A DNA stretch of 64,000 nucleotides from Symsagittifera roscoffensis (taxonomy: Eukaryota; Xenacoelomorpha; Acoela; Convolutidae), in assembly GCF_963678635.1 (NCBI RefSeq), contig NC_087066.1, forward strand, positions 42,059,338 through 42,123,337. Direction: 5' to 3'. Shown in pieces: positions 21,375 to 32,920 of this stretch. Below the pieces are notes generated by a model. The model ran no database searches. It was given only the letters and a program-made list of their open reading frames with translations, and had not been told where the DNA came from. The first letter of the stretch is position 1. Each line of letters begins with the position of its first letter. Both the position numbers and the translations under genes were made by a program.

Positions 21375-23273
21375 ATGATGGCAGGCGGAACTGAGAAACA
21401 AACAACGTCATCATCGTTCTCAGAAAGAATGAGGAACACCTTAGGAAACATCTTTCCATTCACCATGGGAGGGGGCGCAGGAAATGAAGGTGAATCCCAG
21501 GAGGAGGAGGACAAGGAAGAGCAAGGGGACTTTGGGTCTCAAGTCAGCCTCAATAGTTCGACCCAGGAGAATGAAGCATATGTCGGAAGAGAGACTGGAA
21601 CAATGGACAAATTTGGTGTGGTGACAACGATAAGCAAAGAAGCAAACACACCGGGCCAGTCGAGAGGCTTCGCGATTATGACAAATTCAGAGCCGCAAAC
21701 TGGAGAGAGTAGAAACAGAGGGCTAGGCAACGCATTGGCGAATCCTGAGGGGGATAATGAAAAGACGTCGAGGCAGAGAGTCAAGGCCCGGATCTCGACC
21801 AGCACGAAGCTACCTGGGACCGACAGGGTTACACCGCCACTAGTGACGCCCCTCGTGGATAACGGGGCAGCACTAGAAGAATCCTTAAACAACATAGTGG
21901 ACATTTTAGGAGAACAAAATGAACAGATGTCCATAAGAATGAGTGAACTAGAAAGGGCAGTTCACATTGAGAGAGAAAGTCTGCGGGAAGAAATAAATCG
22001 CAATAGACAAGAAGTTGGCAGGAGCGAAAAACGCTTGAAAGAAAGAAAAGACGAGCATATGGCGAAGAACTTGTCGCGAATGACAAGAGAAGCGGAACAG
22101 CGAGAGTTACGCTTAAGAGACGACATGGAGAAGTTAAGAGTGCAGCAAGAGCGGTCTCTTGGGACTCTTGACACAAAGATAGACGCGATGATGGAGAGGC
22201 GAACTCAGGCTATCATGGATAGGTTGGACGGGCTACTAAGCAGCAAGAGTGGACCAAAAGATGGAGAACCGAACTCGGGAGGTCCCAGCAGGGAGCCGAG
22301 GGTAAACTTCAATGAACATCAAAAAAGGAAGACGTAGGGATCCACTAGAGGCAGGGGCAGTTCATCAGGCTATGCCACAAGGGGTAATGGAAAATGGGAC
22401 CCGAGCAGTAGAGCAAGTTCAACGGGGAACAGACAGACCTCTAATGAACGACCAACGCAAGGCACACATGCGACTGGCAGATGTGATTCCGGTAACAGGG
22501 GGCATGCAAGCCCGGGGAGGAGTCATGCGGGCCAAGCGGGAAACACTCACGGCGATTCGGATTGCAGGGATGCACCGCATACAGAGCCTTTGACGAGGTG
22601 TGAGGACACTCAGGCGGGACACTCAAGGGATGCTACGGCAATGGCCACAGCATTTGAACCACTAAACAGGTCTTTGGAGATATTCCTTACAAGGTTACCC
22701 AGAACCAATGAACGCAGTGAGAAGTCCAGAAGAGTCTTTAAGAAACCAAGATGCTATAAAGATGAATCTGATGTCTGTATTGATACCTGGATAGAGGTAA
22801 TGAAGCTGCATTTCGAGGAAGAGGACTTGTCGGAGAGACAGGAATGCAGTGCGCTCACCAGCAACTTGGAAGGGACAGCCCTGAACTGTGTCATGGCCAA
22901 GAAACATTATCAGCGTGACACAGCTGAGAAAATCATCGAAATCTTGTTGAACCGTTCCGGATCAGGGGTGCAGGGGCACCAAGCGATGATGCGCTTCGAG
23001 AAACGGAGGCAACGAGAAGATGAAACGATAGACAAGTTTCTCGATGACTTGGAAATGCTGAGAAGACGCAGCCAACCGGATGAGTCAAACCGAAGGATGA
23101 ACCTGGCCGTGGCCTCAAAATTCATCGATGGTGCGAAGAATGATGAACTTCGAACGATGCTAGCAACGCATTACACACCACTATCAACCAATGCGCCTCA
23201 AGTCAAAAGAGTATCTTTTGTTGAAACCTCCTTCGAGATCTGGATACTACAAGAACAATTATGGCAATTTTAA
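21375..23273 (+). pseudogene. Gag (coiled-coil N-terminus, RG-rich linker, capsid)
   Basis: The frame opens with ATG at 21375. It is continuous to 23273 apart from an in-frame TAG at 22335-22337. Residues 1-170 are Gly/Ser/Thr/Glu-rich and disordered. Residues about 180-300 are a long charged coiled coil (ERAVHIERESLREEINRNR and similar). After the stop the frame continues as a Gly/Arg/Ser-rich linker and then a Retrotrans_gag-type capsid (about 22650-23180) with DTWIEVMKLHFEEEDL and FDKFLDDLEMLRRRS-like helices. The zinc knuckles that should follow are in another frame from about 23191, so a frameshift lies near 23180-23200. Gag forms the particle shell. The N-terminal extension of over 400 residues is much longer than usual. 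Confidence 0.8.
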
Positions 23274-26199
23274 CAACGGACCAGCAAACCAAGGGAACAA
23301 TTGGTACAAACCGAGGGATGATATGGACAAGAGACGCTCTTGTGCCAATTGCAGTTCAACGGACCATCATGTGTCAGCATGCCCGACTTACAAACAACGC
23401 ATGAAAGCAATAGGCTTTAGCCTCGAGGAGGAAGATGCGTCAGATTTGGACCATGAGGATTTTATGAGAGGAGTAATTGCGAAATTCGGCCCGAGGTGTT
23501 TCTTTTGCAACTTGGAAGGTCATTTTAAATCAGATTGTCCGCAATATTGGGATGCAGTGCCAGACATCAAGCATCCAAGACATGAAGAAGCTTTGTCAGG
23601 AGTGAAAACCAGCAAGGCTTGCCTTTTGAGTGAAGCGGAGGCACGCAGAAAGGATAAACCTCAAGAGCTGTCGGCAAAGAAAATGCAAGCGGTAACAGAG
23701 GAGACACGTGAACCGGAACCAGCAACTGCGGCTGATGACTTCAAGATCGATTATAGGGCAGCCGCGAGGGACGCTCTAAATAGAGTGCAGCAGGAACTGG
23801 TGACGAAAGAGATCGAACAAAAAGTGAAACTTGAACTGGAGAATGGGAAACTTCATGAGCAACTGAATACCTTCGAAGCAACGGAGTTGGAAGAAACTAA
23901 AGCACCAAGCAGTTTGAGCATGAAACTTAATTTGATCTCCGGTCAGAGGTTCGGCATGGTGCCGCAAGGAAGCAAGATACAGTCGATAATCTCAGTGGCT
24001 GGCCACCAGGTGATCAGAAATCTGAGTGAACCATCCGAGTTCACTTTGATGCAATTGGACACATATGCAGATTATCCGAGGCAGGTGGAGCCACGCACTG
24101 AGTCGAGAGCTGTGCGAGCACTACTAACGACGGGTGGCCCTCGCATGAAGAAACTTCATGGACGCTACCTAGAGGTCTATGGGCCGTATCAAGTGATGCT
24201 GAACGTGGATGGAATCAGTATCTACACCAGGACTTATGTAACTACAGATGATGACCAAATGGGGCAGATCTATTTGGGTGAGGAGGAGCTCAAAGTCCGC
24301 AGGATAGGCCATGACGCCATGATGGAACAAGACGCAGTACACATTGGATATGAAGCAGATGTGACCGCACATCTGCTCGACACCAACGGAACAAAAATCG
24401 GAGTCACAGGGCTTCTGGACACAGGAGCGGTAGTGAGTGTGATGCCGATAAAAACTTGGGAAAGAATGGGCTTCACGCGGGAAGATCTAATTCCAACGAA
24501 TCTCCGACTGGCCGCCGCCAATCGAGGAGCTATTTACGTAGCCGGAAGAACACCAATAACGGTCCTCCACATGGGAGGACGGGATCTTTGGATGAGCTTC
24601 CTGGTGGTAGAGAATTTGGACGTCGCCGACCAATTCATCTTGGGCAGAGATTTTGTCAGGAATTTTGACGTGATGATTGACTTGAACAACGGTCTGATAC
24701 GGATTAGAAACCCGGACCGGAAATATGTTAAGAGACCAATTAATAGGATAATAACAGACGAAAACAAGGTACCAATTTTTTTGGATAGAAAAGTAAAACT
24801 ACAACCAGGACAAGCTGTGGTAGCAATTTTTAGAATGAGAAATTTGAATTCGTTAAGTGATAGTAAACAGGTTTGCTTAGTATCGAATCCAAATAGTCAG
24901 AGTTCGGTGATTTTAGGCCGGAGCTTCTCGGTAACGCGAAACGGACTGTGTGTCAGTGTGTTGTTGAACACACTGGACACCACGGTTTCAATCCAGCGTG
25001 GAAAGAAGCTTGGCTACGCTTTGCCGATGAGGACCGACTATGAGGAGACACAAAACTTGAAGAAATATAGTGTGAAAGACTGTCCTTATCATGCCAATAA
25101 AGATAAAATTTTAAAGAAGATTAATGAATTAAAATCTATTCATAAATTGTTTTCAATGAAATCCGAAACGGACGACGGCTTATCAAGCTGCTCGAATTTT
25201 CCGGAACGCCCCTCGTCATATGAACTAGAATCTGACAAACCGGTTTTGCCAGAGATAGAACATTTAAAAGGGAAAATAGGTGAGGGAGATTTCGAAAAAT
25301 TGCGGGACCTCCTAAATCGGAACGCAGATGTATTTTCCAAACATAAGGCGGATATAGGTTGCTGTAATTTCGTCGAACACGAAATCGAACTAGAAGAGGG
25401 CGCCGTTCCTCATAGGGAAGGCGCAAGGCGAATGACGCCACACAAATCGGAAGCGTACCGAGCGGAAATAGAAATGTTGCTTGAATACGACATGATAGAA
25501 CCCTCGAAATCGCCATGGGCTTGCGGGGTAGTAATGGCGAAAAAGAAAGGGGGGCAGCTTAGATTTTGTTGCGACTTTCGTTACTTGAACGCGGTAACGA
25601 TAAAAGATGCGTACCCGATACCGCGGATAGACGAGAGCCTCTCTAAGCTTGGTGATGCCAAGTTCTTCACCACATTGGACTGAGGTTCTGCCTTCTGGCA
25701 GGTCCCTCTGCGGAAGAAGGACAGAGAGAAAACCGGATTCCCGTGCGAATTGGGATTGTACCAGTGGAAGAGGATGCCCTTCGGTTGGTGCAATGCAACG
25801 GCCACTTTTCAAAGACTGATGGCTCAGGCTTTGACGAGAGTGACCAAGAAGTACGGGAATCTCGTGATGTGTTACGTGGATGACGTAGTCATAGCGACAC
25901 CGACCCTGGAAGACCACATTGATAGGCTCGATGAGGTCTTTGGATGCATGAAAAGAGCAGGATTGAAGTGCAAACCATCGAAATGTGAAATCCTTAGGGA
26001 GTACCTGGGAAGAATGGTGGATAGGCATGGTATGAGGCCGGAACCGGAAGCAGTAGAGGCTGTGTTGACATGGAAGGCTCCCAGAACGGACACACAGCTA
26101 ATGAGCTTCCTAGGGTTTTCCAATTACTACCGGGAATTCATAAAAGGACAAGGTGTATCCGATGCAGAAGTTGATGCGCAACAAGGGGAAAAAGTTTGA
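23191..26199 (+). pseudogene. Nucleocapsid, protease and reverse transcriptase part of Pol
   Basis: One frame, broken by TGA at 25681-25683. Two CX2CX4HX4C knuckles (23341-23382 and 23497-23538) give RNA binding. A retropepsin follows: LLDTGAVVSVMP with its DTGA at 24418-24429 and the flap-distal FILGRDF near 24640. RT begins about 25400 with the AEIEMLLEYDMIEPSKSPWA entry block and RFCCDFRYLNAVT. Motif A TTLD ends at 25680, directly before the TGA; GSAFWQVPL follows in the same frame. Motif B is MPFGWCNATATFQ and the catalytic YVDD lies at 25873-25884. The frame is lost near 26150 after FSNYYREFIKG, where a few bases are missing and the match continues in another frame. The enzyme copies element RNA to DNA in particles. 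Confidence 0.9.
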
Positions 26200-27119
26200 A
26201 TGGAACGATGAGGCACAGGTTGCTTTCGAGAACATAAAACGGGAACTGTGCGAAGCGCCAGTGCTAGGCATGCCTACAGAAAAGGGCGTGTATGTTCTTG
26301 ACACAGACGCATCGGTAGTGGCCATCTCAGGAATATTGCATCAAGAGCAAGAATGGATTGGAAGAACAGTGCTCCGTCCCATTGCATACGGCAGCAAGGT
26401 CTTGAGTGACACAGAGATGAAAAGCAGAAATGTTTGCAGTAGTCACCTTCGTGGAAAAATACCGTGCATACTTGGGGAGCGCTCCCTTCAAGCTACGCGT
26501 GGACAACAGAGCGTTATCCTGGTTGAAGACCTACTCGATGGATCAGAGTTATATTGGTAGATGGATAGTAAGATTGGATGGCTACCATATGATAATCGAA
26601 CATAGGATGCGTGATAAACACCAAAATGCTGACAGCCTCAGCAAGAAATCTGAGTTCTATGAAAGGTTGGAGCAGAAGCAGGCCAATCAGGCGGAAATAA
26701 AGGAGGGATTCTCGTTTCTGGACAAAGAAACTTATGAAGCGCTTCCCTTAACGAGATGGTTGGATAAGTCTGGACATCCAATTCCAGGGCATCCTGAGTT
26801 ACCTGTAGAGAAAGCAGCCGAGATAAAGATCATATCCAGCGAGGACCCGGTCCCCTTGGATTTGTCGCTGCGCTCGAATCTGGTCCAGCAAGAACTCCCT
26901 CGCATGAACATAAACAGCCTCTCATTATTGGATAGAACGGTGCAAGTCACACCGCAAGTGATGCGGATGCTGAGTGGATTGCTAGAAATAGAAGTGACCA
27001 GAGATGACTCCGAGTGGACAGCAGCGGTGGCATCGCTAACAGTCAGTGAGAAGGTGAAGATCATGCCGTCCAGACGACAGCACGAAGAGAACGAGAGGGA
27101 TTGTAGGACAATAGTTTAG
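26153..27119 (+). pseudogene. RT connection and RNase H part of Pol, frameshifted
   Basis: The first segment (26153-26440) reads FEWNDEAQVAFENIKREL, then the RNase H opening VLDTDASVVAISGILHQ with its catalytic Asp, and AYGSKVLSDTE. A second frame change near 26430 moves to the segment starting MFAVVTFVEKYRAYL (catalytic Glu-like position missing or shifted). It continues through LRVDNRALSWL with Asp and the terminal HQNADSLSK block near 26620-26650. The match is interrupted by a small deletion at the junction. The frame runs on as a tether to TAG at 27117-27119 and then, still open in the same frame, into the integrase ORF. RNase H removes the RNA template during reverse transcription. Confidence 0.85.
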
Positions 27120-28703
27120 CAACTAGTATCCTCAATACTCCACGAGATTTTAACCAGTACTTCTTACAGACAGAAAGAACAGGGGAGCAGCAAGCGAAAG
27201 AAAACCGTCACCTTTGTGGACCAGGATAAGGAAGGTGAAAAGTTAGAACAAAACCTGCTGCAAGACTATTTGTCCGGGGAGACGAATGATGAGAAAAACC
27301 AGCGATCACAAGATCAACACCCGGGAATAGAAAGTTTGTCCGGGGAGTCTGAGATAGACGTGAAAATTCCTGAAGAGAAACAAGACCTAGAGAACAAGGT
27401 TTTGTCCGGGGAGTTCAGATGGATGCGAAGAAGGCACAAACATGATCTGAAGGAGCGTGCAGTCTCCAGCACAACCTCTTCGACGGATGACGATTCCCGA
27501 AACTCAGGAATGGACACCTATTCAGACAGGAACTCGAACTCGGGATCAGAACTGTCAGAACTACCGATACACACACTACTAGTGGAAACTCGGGCAAGGG
27601 ACCTGGACAGAGAGGTGTACCAGGATCCTGACAGCGATCGCTACCTTATACCAAGCGAAAGAGTCTTTGACAACGCAGCGGATGACTTGGAGACAATAGC
27701 GGTATCGAAACGTTCGATAAGCCTGTTGCCGCAGAAAGAGGTAGTCAGGTCGGATCTTCAGCCGTTTAAACAAGAAACACAGCCGTTGGCGAAGATTTGG
27801 TGCGTTAAGATGGAAGAAGACACACACCAGCCCAACGAGCTGAATAGTCAGATGAGGGTCATGAAGACGCACTTGAAGGCGAGATACAGACTCTCGGATC
27901 TTCTCAGGGCGCAGAGAAATGATCGCATGACAAGCAACCTGAAAAGGTGGATCGAGAATGGTTCTCCGAATAAAGGGGACCTTGAGGAAGATAGTTATCG
28001 CATCCTGAGACAGTACTTCATGCAGAAGGAAGGGAGTTTATATCTGAACAAGGACGGGATCGTGGCTTGCAAAAGAAGAGAGGAAGACAGAGTCCTATAC
28101 AAGTATAACGCGATAGTGTTACCGCAACTCTATCAGACAGAACTATTATTCAGGTCACATGATCAGATGGGCCATCAGGGGATCGACAAAGTATATCAGA
28201 GGATCCTGAAGCGCTTTGAATGGCCTGGGATGAAAAAAGCATGCGAGAAGTGGGTAACAGCATGTCTGTCATGCCAACAGGTCAAGGATCCAAGGATGTT
28301 GCGATTTCCTTTACAGTCGATCGAGTCGTCTGAATTCAACGAGGTGGTGCAGATAGATCACCAAAAGATATGCATGACAGACAATGGCTATAATCAGGTG
28401 CTAGTCATGATAGATCATTTTACGAAGTATGCCTCGGCGGAAGAGACATGCGACCACCTGATCAATACCTGGATAGCAAGACATGGTTGTCCGATGACGT
28501 TTCAATCGGATAATGGAACAGCTTTCGTAGGAGAGCTTACGAAAGAGCTTTTGAGACGCTCACAGGTCGCTCAGGCTCACTCCACGACATACCACCCTCA
28601 GACGAATGGCTTAGTGGAAAGACAGAATAGGACGTTAGTGTCGATGCTGAGAGTATATTGTTCCAGGTACATGACCATTGGGACAGATACCTTCCACAGG
28701 TGA
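27120..28703 (+). pseudogene. Integrase zinc-binding and catalytic core, with long N-terminal tether
   Basis: The frame continues that of RNase H past one TAG. About 300 residues of acidic, Ser-rich linker (27120-28000) contain three in-frame copies of the DNA word TTTGTCCGGGGAG. The integrase begins near 28100. Its HHCC finger is SHDQMGH ... CLSCQ (28150-28275). The catalytic Asp codons are at 28356 (QIDH) and 28509 (QSDNG), and Glu is at 28617 (VERQN), with exactly 35 residues between the last two. Only 50 residues separate the two aspartates, and the sequence near KYASAEE suggests about ten residues lost in frame. The match leaves this frame near 28660 and continues in the next segment. 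Integrase inserts the DNA copy into the chromosome. Confidence 0.9.
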
Positions 28704-30253
28704 TGGGAGCATATAACAGCACGCAACACTCCACCACTGGAGTCAGTCCACACATGATGCTAACTGGACACGAAAAGTCTTTACCCTTAACCTTCTTCTA
28801 CCCAGAGTATGAGGGAAAGAAAACGTCTCCACAGGTCTACGTGAGGGATGTGATCAGACGCCAACAGGAGTTGAACGATTTGTGTAGACGAAATACTCAG
28901 CAAGCACAGGCAAGGCAGAGGAAAAGATTCGACAAGAAAGCAGCTGGTGCAAAGGCTTACTCGGTGGGAGACTACGTATGGGTATTTCAGAACGTTATAC
29001 CACCGAAAGGGACGAAAAAGCTCCTAAAAAAATGGAGAGGACCCTTCATGATTACAGACGTGCACCAGGAGGGGCGCTTTTACACACAGAGTACTGGCCG
29101 AGCCGCCCACTACGAGAACATCAAGCCGCAAAATCCATCGACAGAAGACTGGTGTATACCTGCGGACATGGAAGAAGGGGATTATCTAATGATGGATCCT
29201 GCTTGTGAGGTCAATGAAAAGGGCACCAGGGAGAAGAACGATGGAAACGAAGTCGTAGAGGAAGGTACGGATACACCGCTGGACCTGGATCCAAACGAGG
29301 AGATCGAAGCGGACGATGAAACCTTACCCTACGCAGAGGAAGATTGGCAGGATCCCGAACAGATAGAGGTTCCCAAGAACTTGGAACCGGATCTTCCGTT
29401 CACGATACAGACTCGTCAGAAGGACGTGACGAGACCAAGAAAGAAATACAATCCTTACGGTGACGACTTTGTAGTGGGTAGGATAGATCTGAAGAAGATA
29501 GTGGAGGAAGTAGTGGGTCTAGAGGAAATAACTGTGTCACAAGACATTGACATAGTCGATGATCACGACGATGAGTGGGTTGACGACTGGTCGAAACCCG
29601 AGGTAGAATTCGACGACGAGCAACAGCAGTCATATGAACAAGACTTGACGAACCTGCGTGTCTTAGAGTGGCTGAATGAAATGACCTCGGATCCTGAGGA
29701 GACCATCGTCACGATTCAAGACGTAGATCGTGAACGCATAAAATACATCAAGACCGAACGAGATGATCCTTCCTGGGCTGCCCAGGAAGGAAAACTACTC
29801 ATTCCAGCTTCTAACCTTGACTTGATACCCGGTATGCGATCGACAGGGACGTCGATGGATATTTTTGTCCGGGGAGTGGGGGTAGGACTTACCCACACTG
29901 AAAACTTGATAATAAAAAAATTAAGAGTAGCAAGAGAAACAGGAGACTTAGAAGCTGTCGGCGTCGCAGATACCGGGGAAATACCTATGCTTCTTGGTAA
30001 CGAGAGCGACGGAGATACCGGGGAAATACCAATCGGCGTCGCAGATACCGGGGAAATACCTATGCTTCTTGGTAACGAGAGCGACGGAGAAGCAGCACGT
30101 GGACCCAGAGAACCTAGTCTTGTCCTTGACGAGGCTGAGGGACTTCCTCGTGGAAATGGACGTGAAGAAGCTCTCGCTTCCAGTGTACGATCCAAACAGA
30201 GGAAGACTGCATCGTCGGGAATTGTACGCGCTTGTACACGTGATAGTCTCTGA
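28658..30253 (+). pseudogene. Integrase C-terminal region with GPF module and long acidic tail
   Basis: This segment follows a one-base-type frame change and completes the core: AYNSTQHSTTGVSPHMMLTG, then FYPEYEGKKTSPQVYV and RQQELNDLCRRNTQQAQ. The GPY/F module, characteristic of Ty3/gypsy and some retroviral integrases, is KKLLKKWRGPFMITDVHQ (WRGPF at 29032-29046), followed by RAAHYENIKP. From about 29150 a tail of roughly 365 residues is very acidic (EEIEADDETLPYAEEDW, DDHDDEWVDDW) with no chromodomain or other fold I recognise. It carries a 75-bp in-frame duplication (29960-30109) and stops at TGA 30251-30253. The tail may direct target choice; that is inference. Confidence 0.85.
29960..30088 (+). 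repeat. 75-bp in-frame direct duplication
   Basis: GGCGTCGCAGATACCGGGG begins at 29960 and again at 30035. Both copies run through a 25-codon unit encoding GVADTGEIPMLLGNESDG. A third short GATACCGGGGAAATACC lies between them at 30014. The period is a multiple of three, so the acidic tail stays in frame. Confidence 0.85.
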
Positions 30254-30675
30254 TACGAATATACAAATATATCTACATAAGAAATATTAAATAAGTATAG
30301 GCTGAGTGACGTGCGAGAGGGTGTTAGGCCAAAGACTAAGTTGTATGTAATATGTGATATGTGTGTTATATTATGTTATGTTATGTTATGTGTTAGGTTA
30401 TTAAGATCATGGGTAAGTAGGGGTTAGTGACCATGAACAACTGAATGACGATCTTAGGAATAGATCCAAAGTTTGGACTGTCCAATCTTAGGTCGAATTC
30501 CAAAATTTTAGAGACCGATTGATTTTAATAAATTTTAGGATAAATATCTTTTTATCTGGACTGTTTTTAAGTAAATTTTAACGATATATGTTGAGATGAG
30601 ACTGACAAGTGTGACATTTGTGACTTCTTTTCTAGATCCTGATTGATCATTTAATTACTCACTTGAGTCAAAACC
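30254..30675 (+). other. non-coding gap between Pol and the 3' gene block
   Basis: It holds a short TTATG microsatellite (about 30365-30392) and an odd palindrome TTGGACTGTCCAA (30473-30485) with further complementary AAG/CTT arms. It also has a good 3' splice acceptor, TGACTTCTTTTCTAG, ending at 30635, 80 bp before the next ATG (30715). The acceptor suggests that the downstream genes are expressed from a spliced RNA, as env genes are. Confidence 0.5.
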
Positions 30676-30714
30676 TTGGAATCGAATCGAATCAAATCAA
30701 ATCTGAAGAACAGT

Positions 30715-31812
30715 ATGGACAATTTCAACTTGGATGAATTGATGGACCTGGCAGAGGCATATGTAGGACCGATGATAGATGCGATCTATCGTCGGCTGAT
30801 CGATCGAGACTTCGCTCTGGAGGACCCAGAGGTAGTCATGTTGCTGACCGCCCTGATCAACATCTTGGGGCATGACAACCGTGGGGACCGCTCTACGGAA
30901 GTCCTGTTGATGGCAGCATATGGAGAAAGGGGAGTACTAGACCGCCCGAACATGAGAGTGATGAGGTGGTGAAACGGGGCTCTCTCAGGGAGTGACTTGG
31001 CGAATGAGCCTGGATTGGGAAGTTCTAGGACTTACCAACCAGGTGAGATGCCTATGCCCTCCAAGCCCAAACCTGGGCTGACGAGAATGCATCAGGAGAT
31101 GAACAGCGAGGCGGCCTCGTCTGGTTCACCACTGAGAGCAGCTGTGCCACCAAAAAGGGCGAAAGTAGGACAGAAGGTTCAGACGAACCAAACCATGCAA
31201 GATCATGATGAGATGAACGATGAACTGAAAAGTACAAAGAAGGAGCTGGACGAGATGACCAAAAGTATGCTCCAGATGGAGGAAGATCGAGACATGTGGA
31301 GAAAGTTGTTTGAAGACTGCAACAAAAAGCAGGGTCAAGAAATTGGGCGCTTGAGGCAGGATTACAAAGAGCGATCGGAACAGGTGGCGTTGACAACGGC
31401 CGTGGAGAAAGTGATACCTGCAAGGGATATTCCTCGTGGGCAGTCCCCGATGGAGCTCTTGACGCCTCGAGAAATGAGTCAAACAATAGAGACACGGCTC
31501 ACAGCAGAGACAAATCGAGTAACAATCCCGGATCCTAGTGACACCTTGGGTGACCCCGTCGTGGAACAGACAGTGAGGAAGCTGATAGAGACAGCTGGAC
31601 GACTGGTCGCTAACAAGAATGCGCCAGGTTCCGGGGTGACTGCACCCTATGGAACGATTGACGACACGGGCAGAGTACGACTCTCCCAGACCGTGATCAG
31701 ACAGGGGATAAGTGACGTGACCACTCATGGGGAGCTCGAGGGCCCCAGAGAGAAAAATAGGGAAGATGCCAGCGATGAAAGTGTCTCGCATAATAGACGT
31801 GCAAAAGAATAA
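30715..31812 (+). pseudogene. First ORF of the 3' block: coiled-coil protein
   Basis: The best start is ATG 30715 (MDNFNLDELMDLAE), just after the splice acceptor. The frame is open to 31812 except for TGA at 30970-30972. The first 85 residues are predicted helical (MIDAIYRRLIDRDFALEDPE). The middle is Pro/Ser-rich. From about 31210 there is a coiled coil, DELKSTKKELDEMTKSML and following. No signal peptide, membrane segment or enzyme motif is seen, so it does not resemble a retroviral envelope. Its last 86 bases overlap the SGNH ORF in another frame. A one-base change could have separated what was a single coiled-coil plus SGNH polyprotein. The function is unknown. Confidence 0.55.
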
Positions 31813-32920
31813 TCAATTGAAATATAATTTCACGGGAGTTCCGGAGACAGATCCGAGGGCCTGCTTCAATCGAGCGACTTGGAGCCCGGCAGTAAATCTG
31901 CAGCAACCACCAATCGGGACATCTCATCTGATACTGGGAGACAGCTTGGTTAGAGTGCTGTCGAATTTGAGAACCTCGTGGGTCACCACGGTGATGGCCT
32001 TTGGAGGCGCGACGATAGCCCAGTTATATCGAATGGTGGAGCTGATGAATCCAGGGAGGATCCCCAATGTGATGATCTTAGTTGGGACGAATGACATCTC
32101 CAGAGGTTCAGATGAGCAGGAAGCACTATGTGAGTCAATGATGGTGTGTTTGTTTACTACCCTCTGGCAGAAATTCAATTGTGCGGTACTGACCGTTTGC
32201 ACTGTGCCAATGAATACGAGAAGCCTGACAGCATCGGGAAGAAGGCATAACGAGGGAGTCGTCAGGTGGAATAACATCTTGAGGAACCTCGCAAGTCGGA
32301 ATGCCGGAAGAATGATCCTCATGGACATCGAACATGAGTTGAGAGCTATGGACCAGGCCAGACTGACCACGGACGGCATCCACTTCGACAGCATCGAAGG
32401 ACAAGCTTGGTTGAATCGAGTCTTCCAGGAGCGGTTGGACGAGCTGGAAGCAGAACTCTTTGACACAGGAGTGCTGAAGGAAGAAGGAACAGTGAGTGAC
32501 GCGGTGATTACCACCTTTGTGCCTCCTAGCCTGGAGACACGCTTGGGTACGGTCCCGGCCGTCACGAACTACAGGCAACAAAGCTCCAGCGAACCAGGTC
32601 AAAGGACAGACGTACAGGATCGATTGGGAGAAGCGCCGATGAGGAGGACCATCCATCCTAGGAGAAGAATAGGACCTGTCAACCCAATCGAAAAGACAGC
32701 CGGCACGGCTAGATCGGACACTAGATCGGAGACGACAAGTAACAGTCGAGAGGAGAGACGTCCGAGCAGAGGCTCGTTGATGTGGTCAAGACCCATACCG
32801 TCTCCCTGGCATGTATACAAAGATGAGCTAATGAAGCTGGATCTCCAGAGGGTAAGCTTCATTGAAGATGCAAGGAGGATGCTGAATGGAGCGACGCTAT
32901 CCGTCAGCAGATTGTACTAG
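31727..32920 (+). CDS. SGNH (GDSL-like) hydrolase domain protein of the 3' block
   Basis: The ORF is 397 codons with an ATG start. All SGNH blocks are present in order. Block I is LILGDSLVR (nucleophile Ser73), block II is FGGATIAQL (Gly94), block III is ILVGTNDISRG (Asn122), and block V is TTDGIHFDSIEGQ (Asp216, His219). The fold hydrolyses ester bonds in lipids, carbohydrates or acyl groups; the substrate here is unknown. There is no signal peptide, so it would act in the cytosol or particle. The C-terminal 150 residues are Arg/Ser/Thr-rich and disordered. It ends at TAG 32918-32920, but the same frame continues open to 34159, so that TAG may itself be a mutation within a longer polyprotein. 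Esterase domains are known in ORF1 of CR1-like LINEs; I know of none in this position in a Ty3/gypsy element. Confidence 0.75.
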   Translation: MGSSRAPERKIGKMPAMKVSRIIDVQKNNQLKYNFTGVPETDPRACFNRATWSPAVNLQQPPIGTSHLILGDSLVRVLSNLRTSWVTTVMAFGGATIAQLYRMVELMNPGRIPNVMILVGTNDISRGSDEQEALCESMMVCLFTTLWQKFNCAVLTVCTVPMNTRSLTASGRRHNEGVVRWNNILRNLASRNAGRMILMDIEHELRAMDQARLTTDGIHFDSIEGQAWLNRVFQERLDELEAELFDTGVLKEEGTVSDAVITTFVPPSLETRLGTVPAVTNYRQQSSSEPGQRTDVQDRLGEAPMRRTIHPRRRIGPVNPIEKTAGTARSDTRSETTSNSREERRPSRGSLMWSRPIPSPWHVYKDELMKLDLQRVSFIEDARRMLNGATLSVSRLY

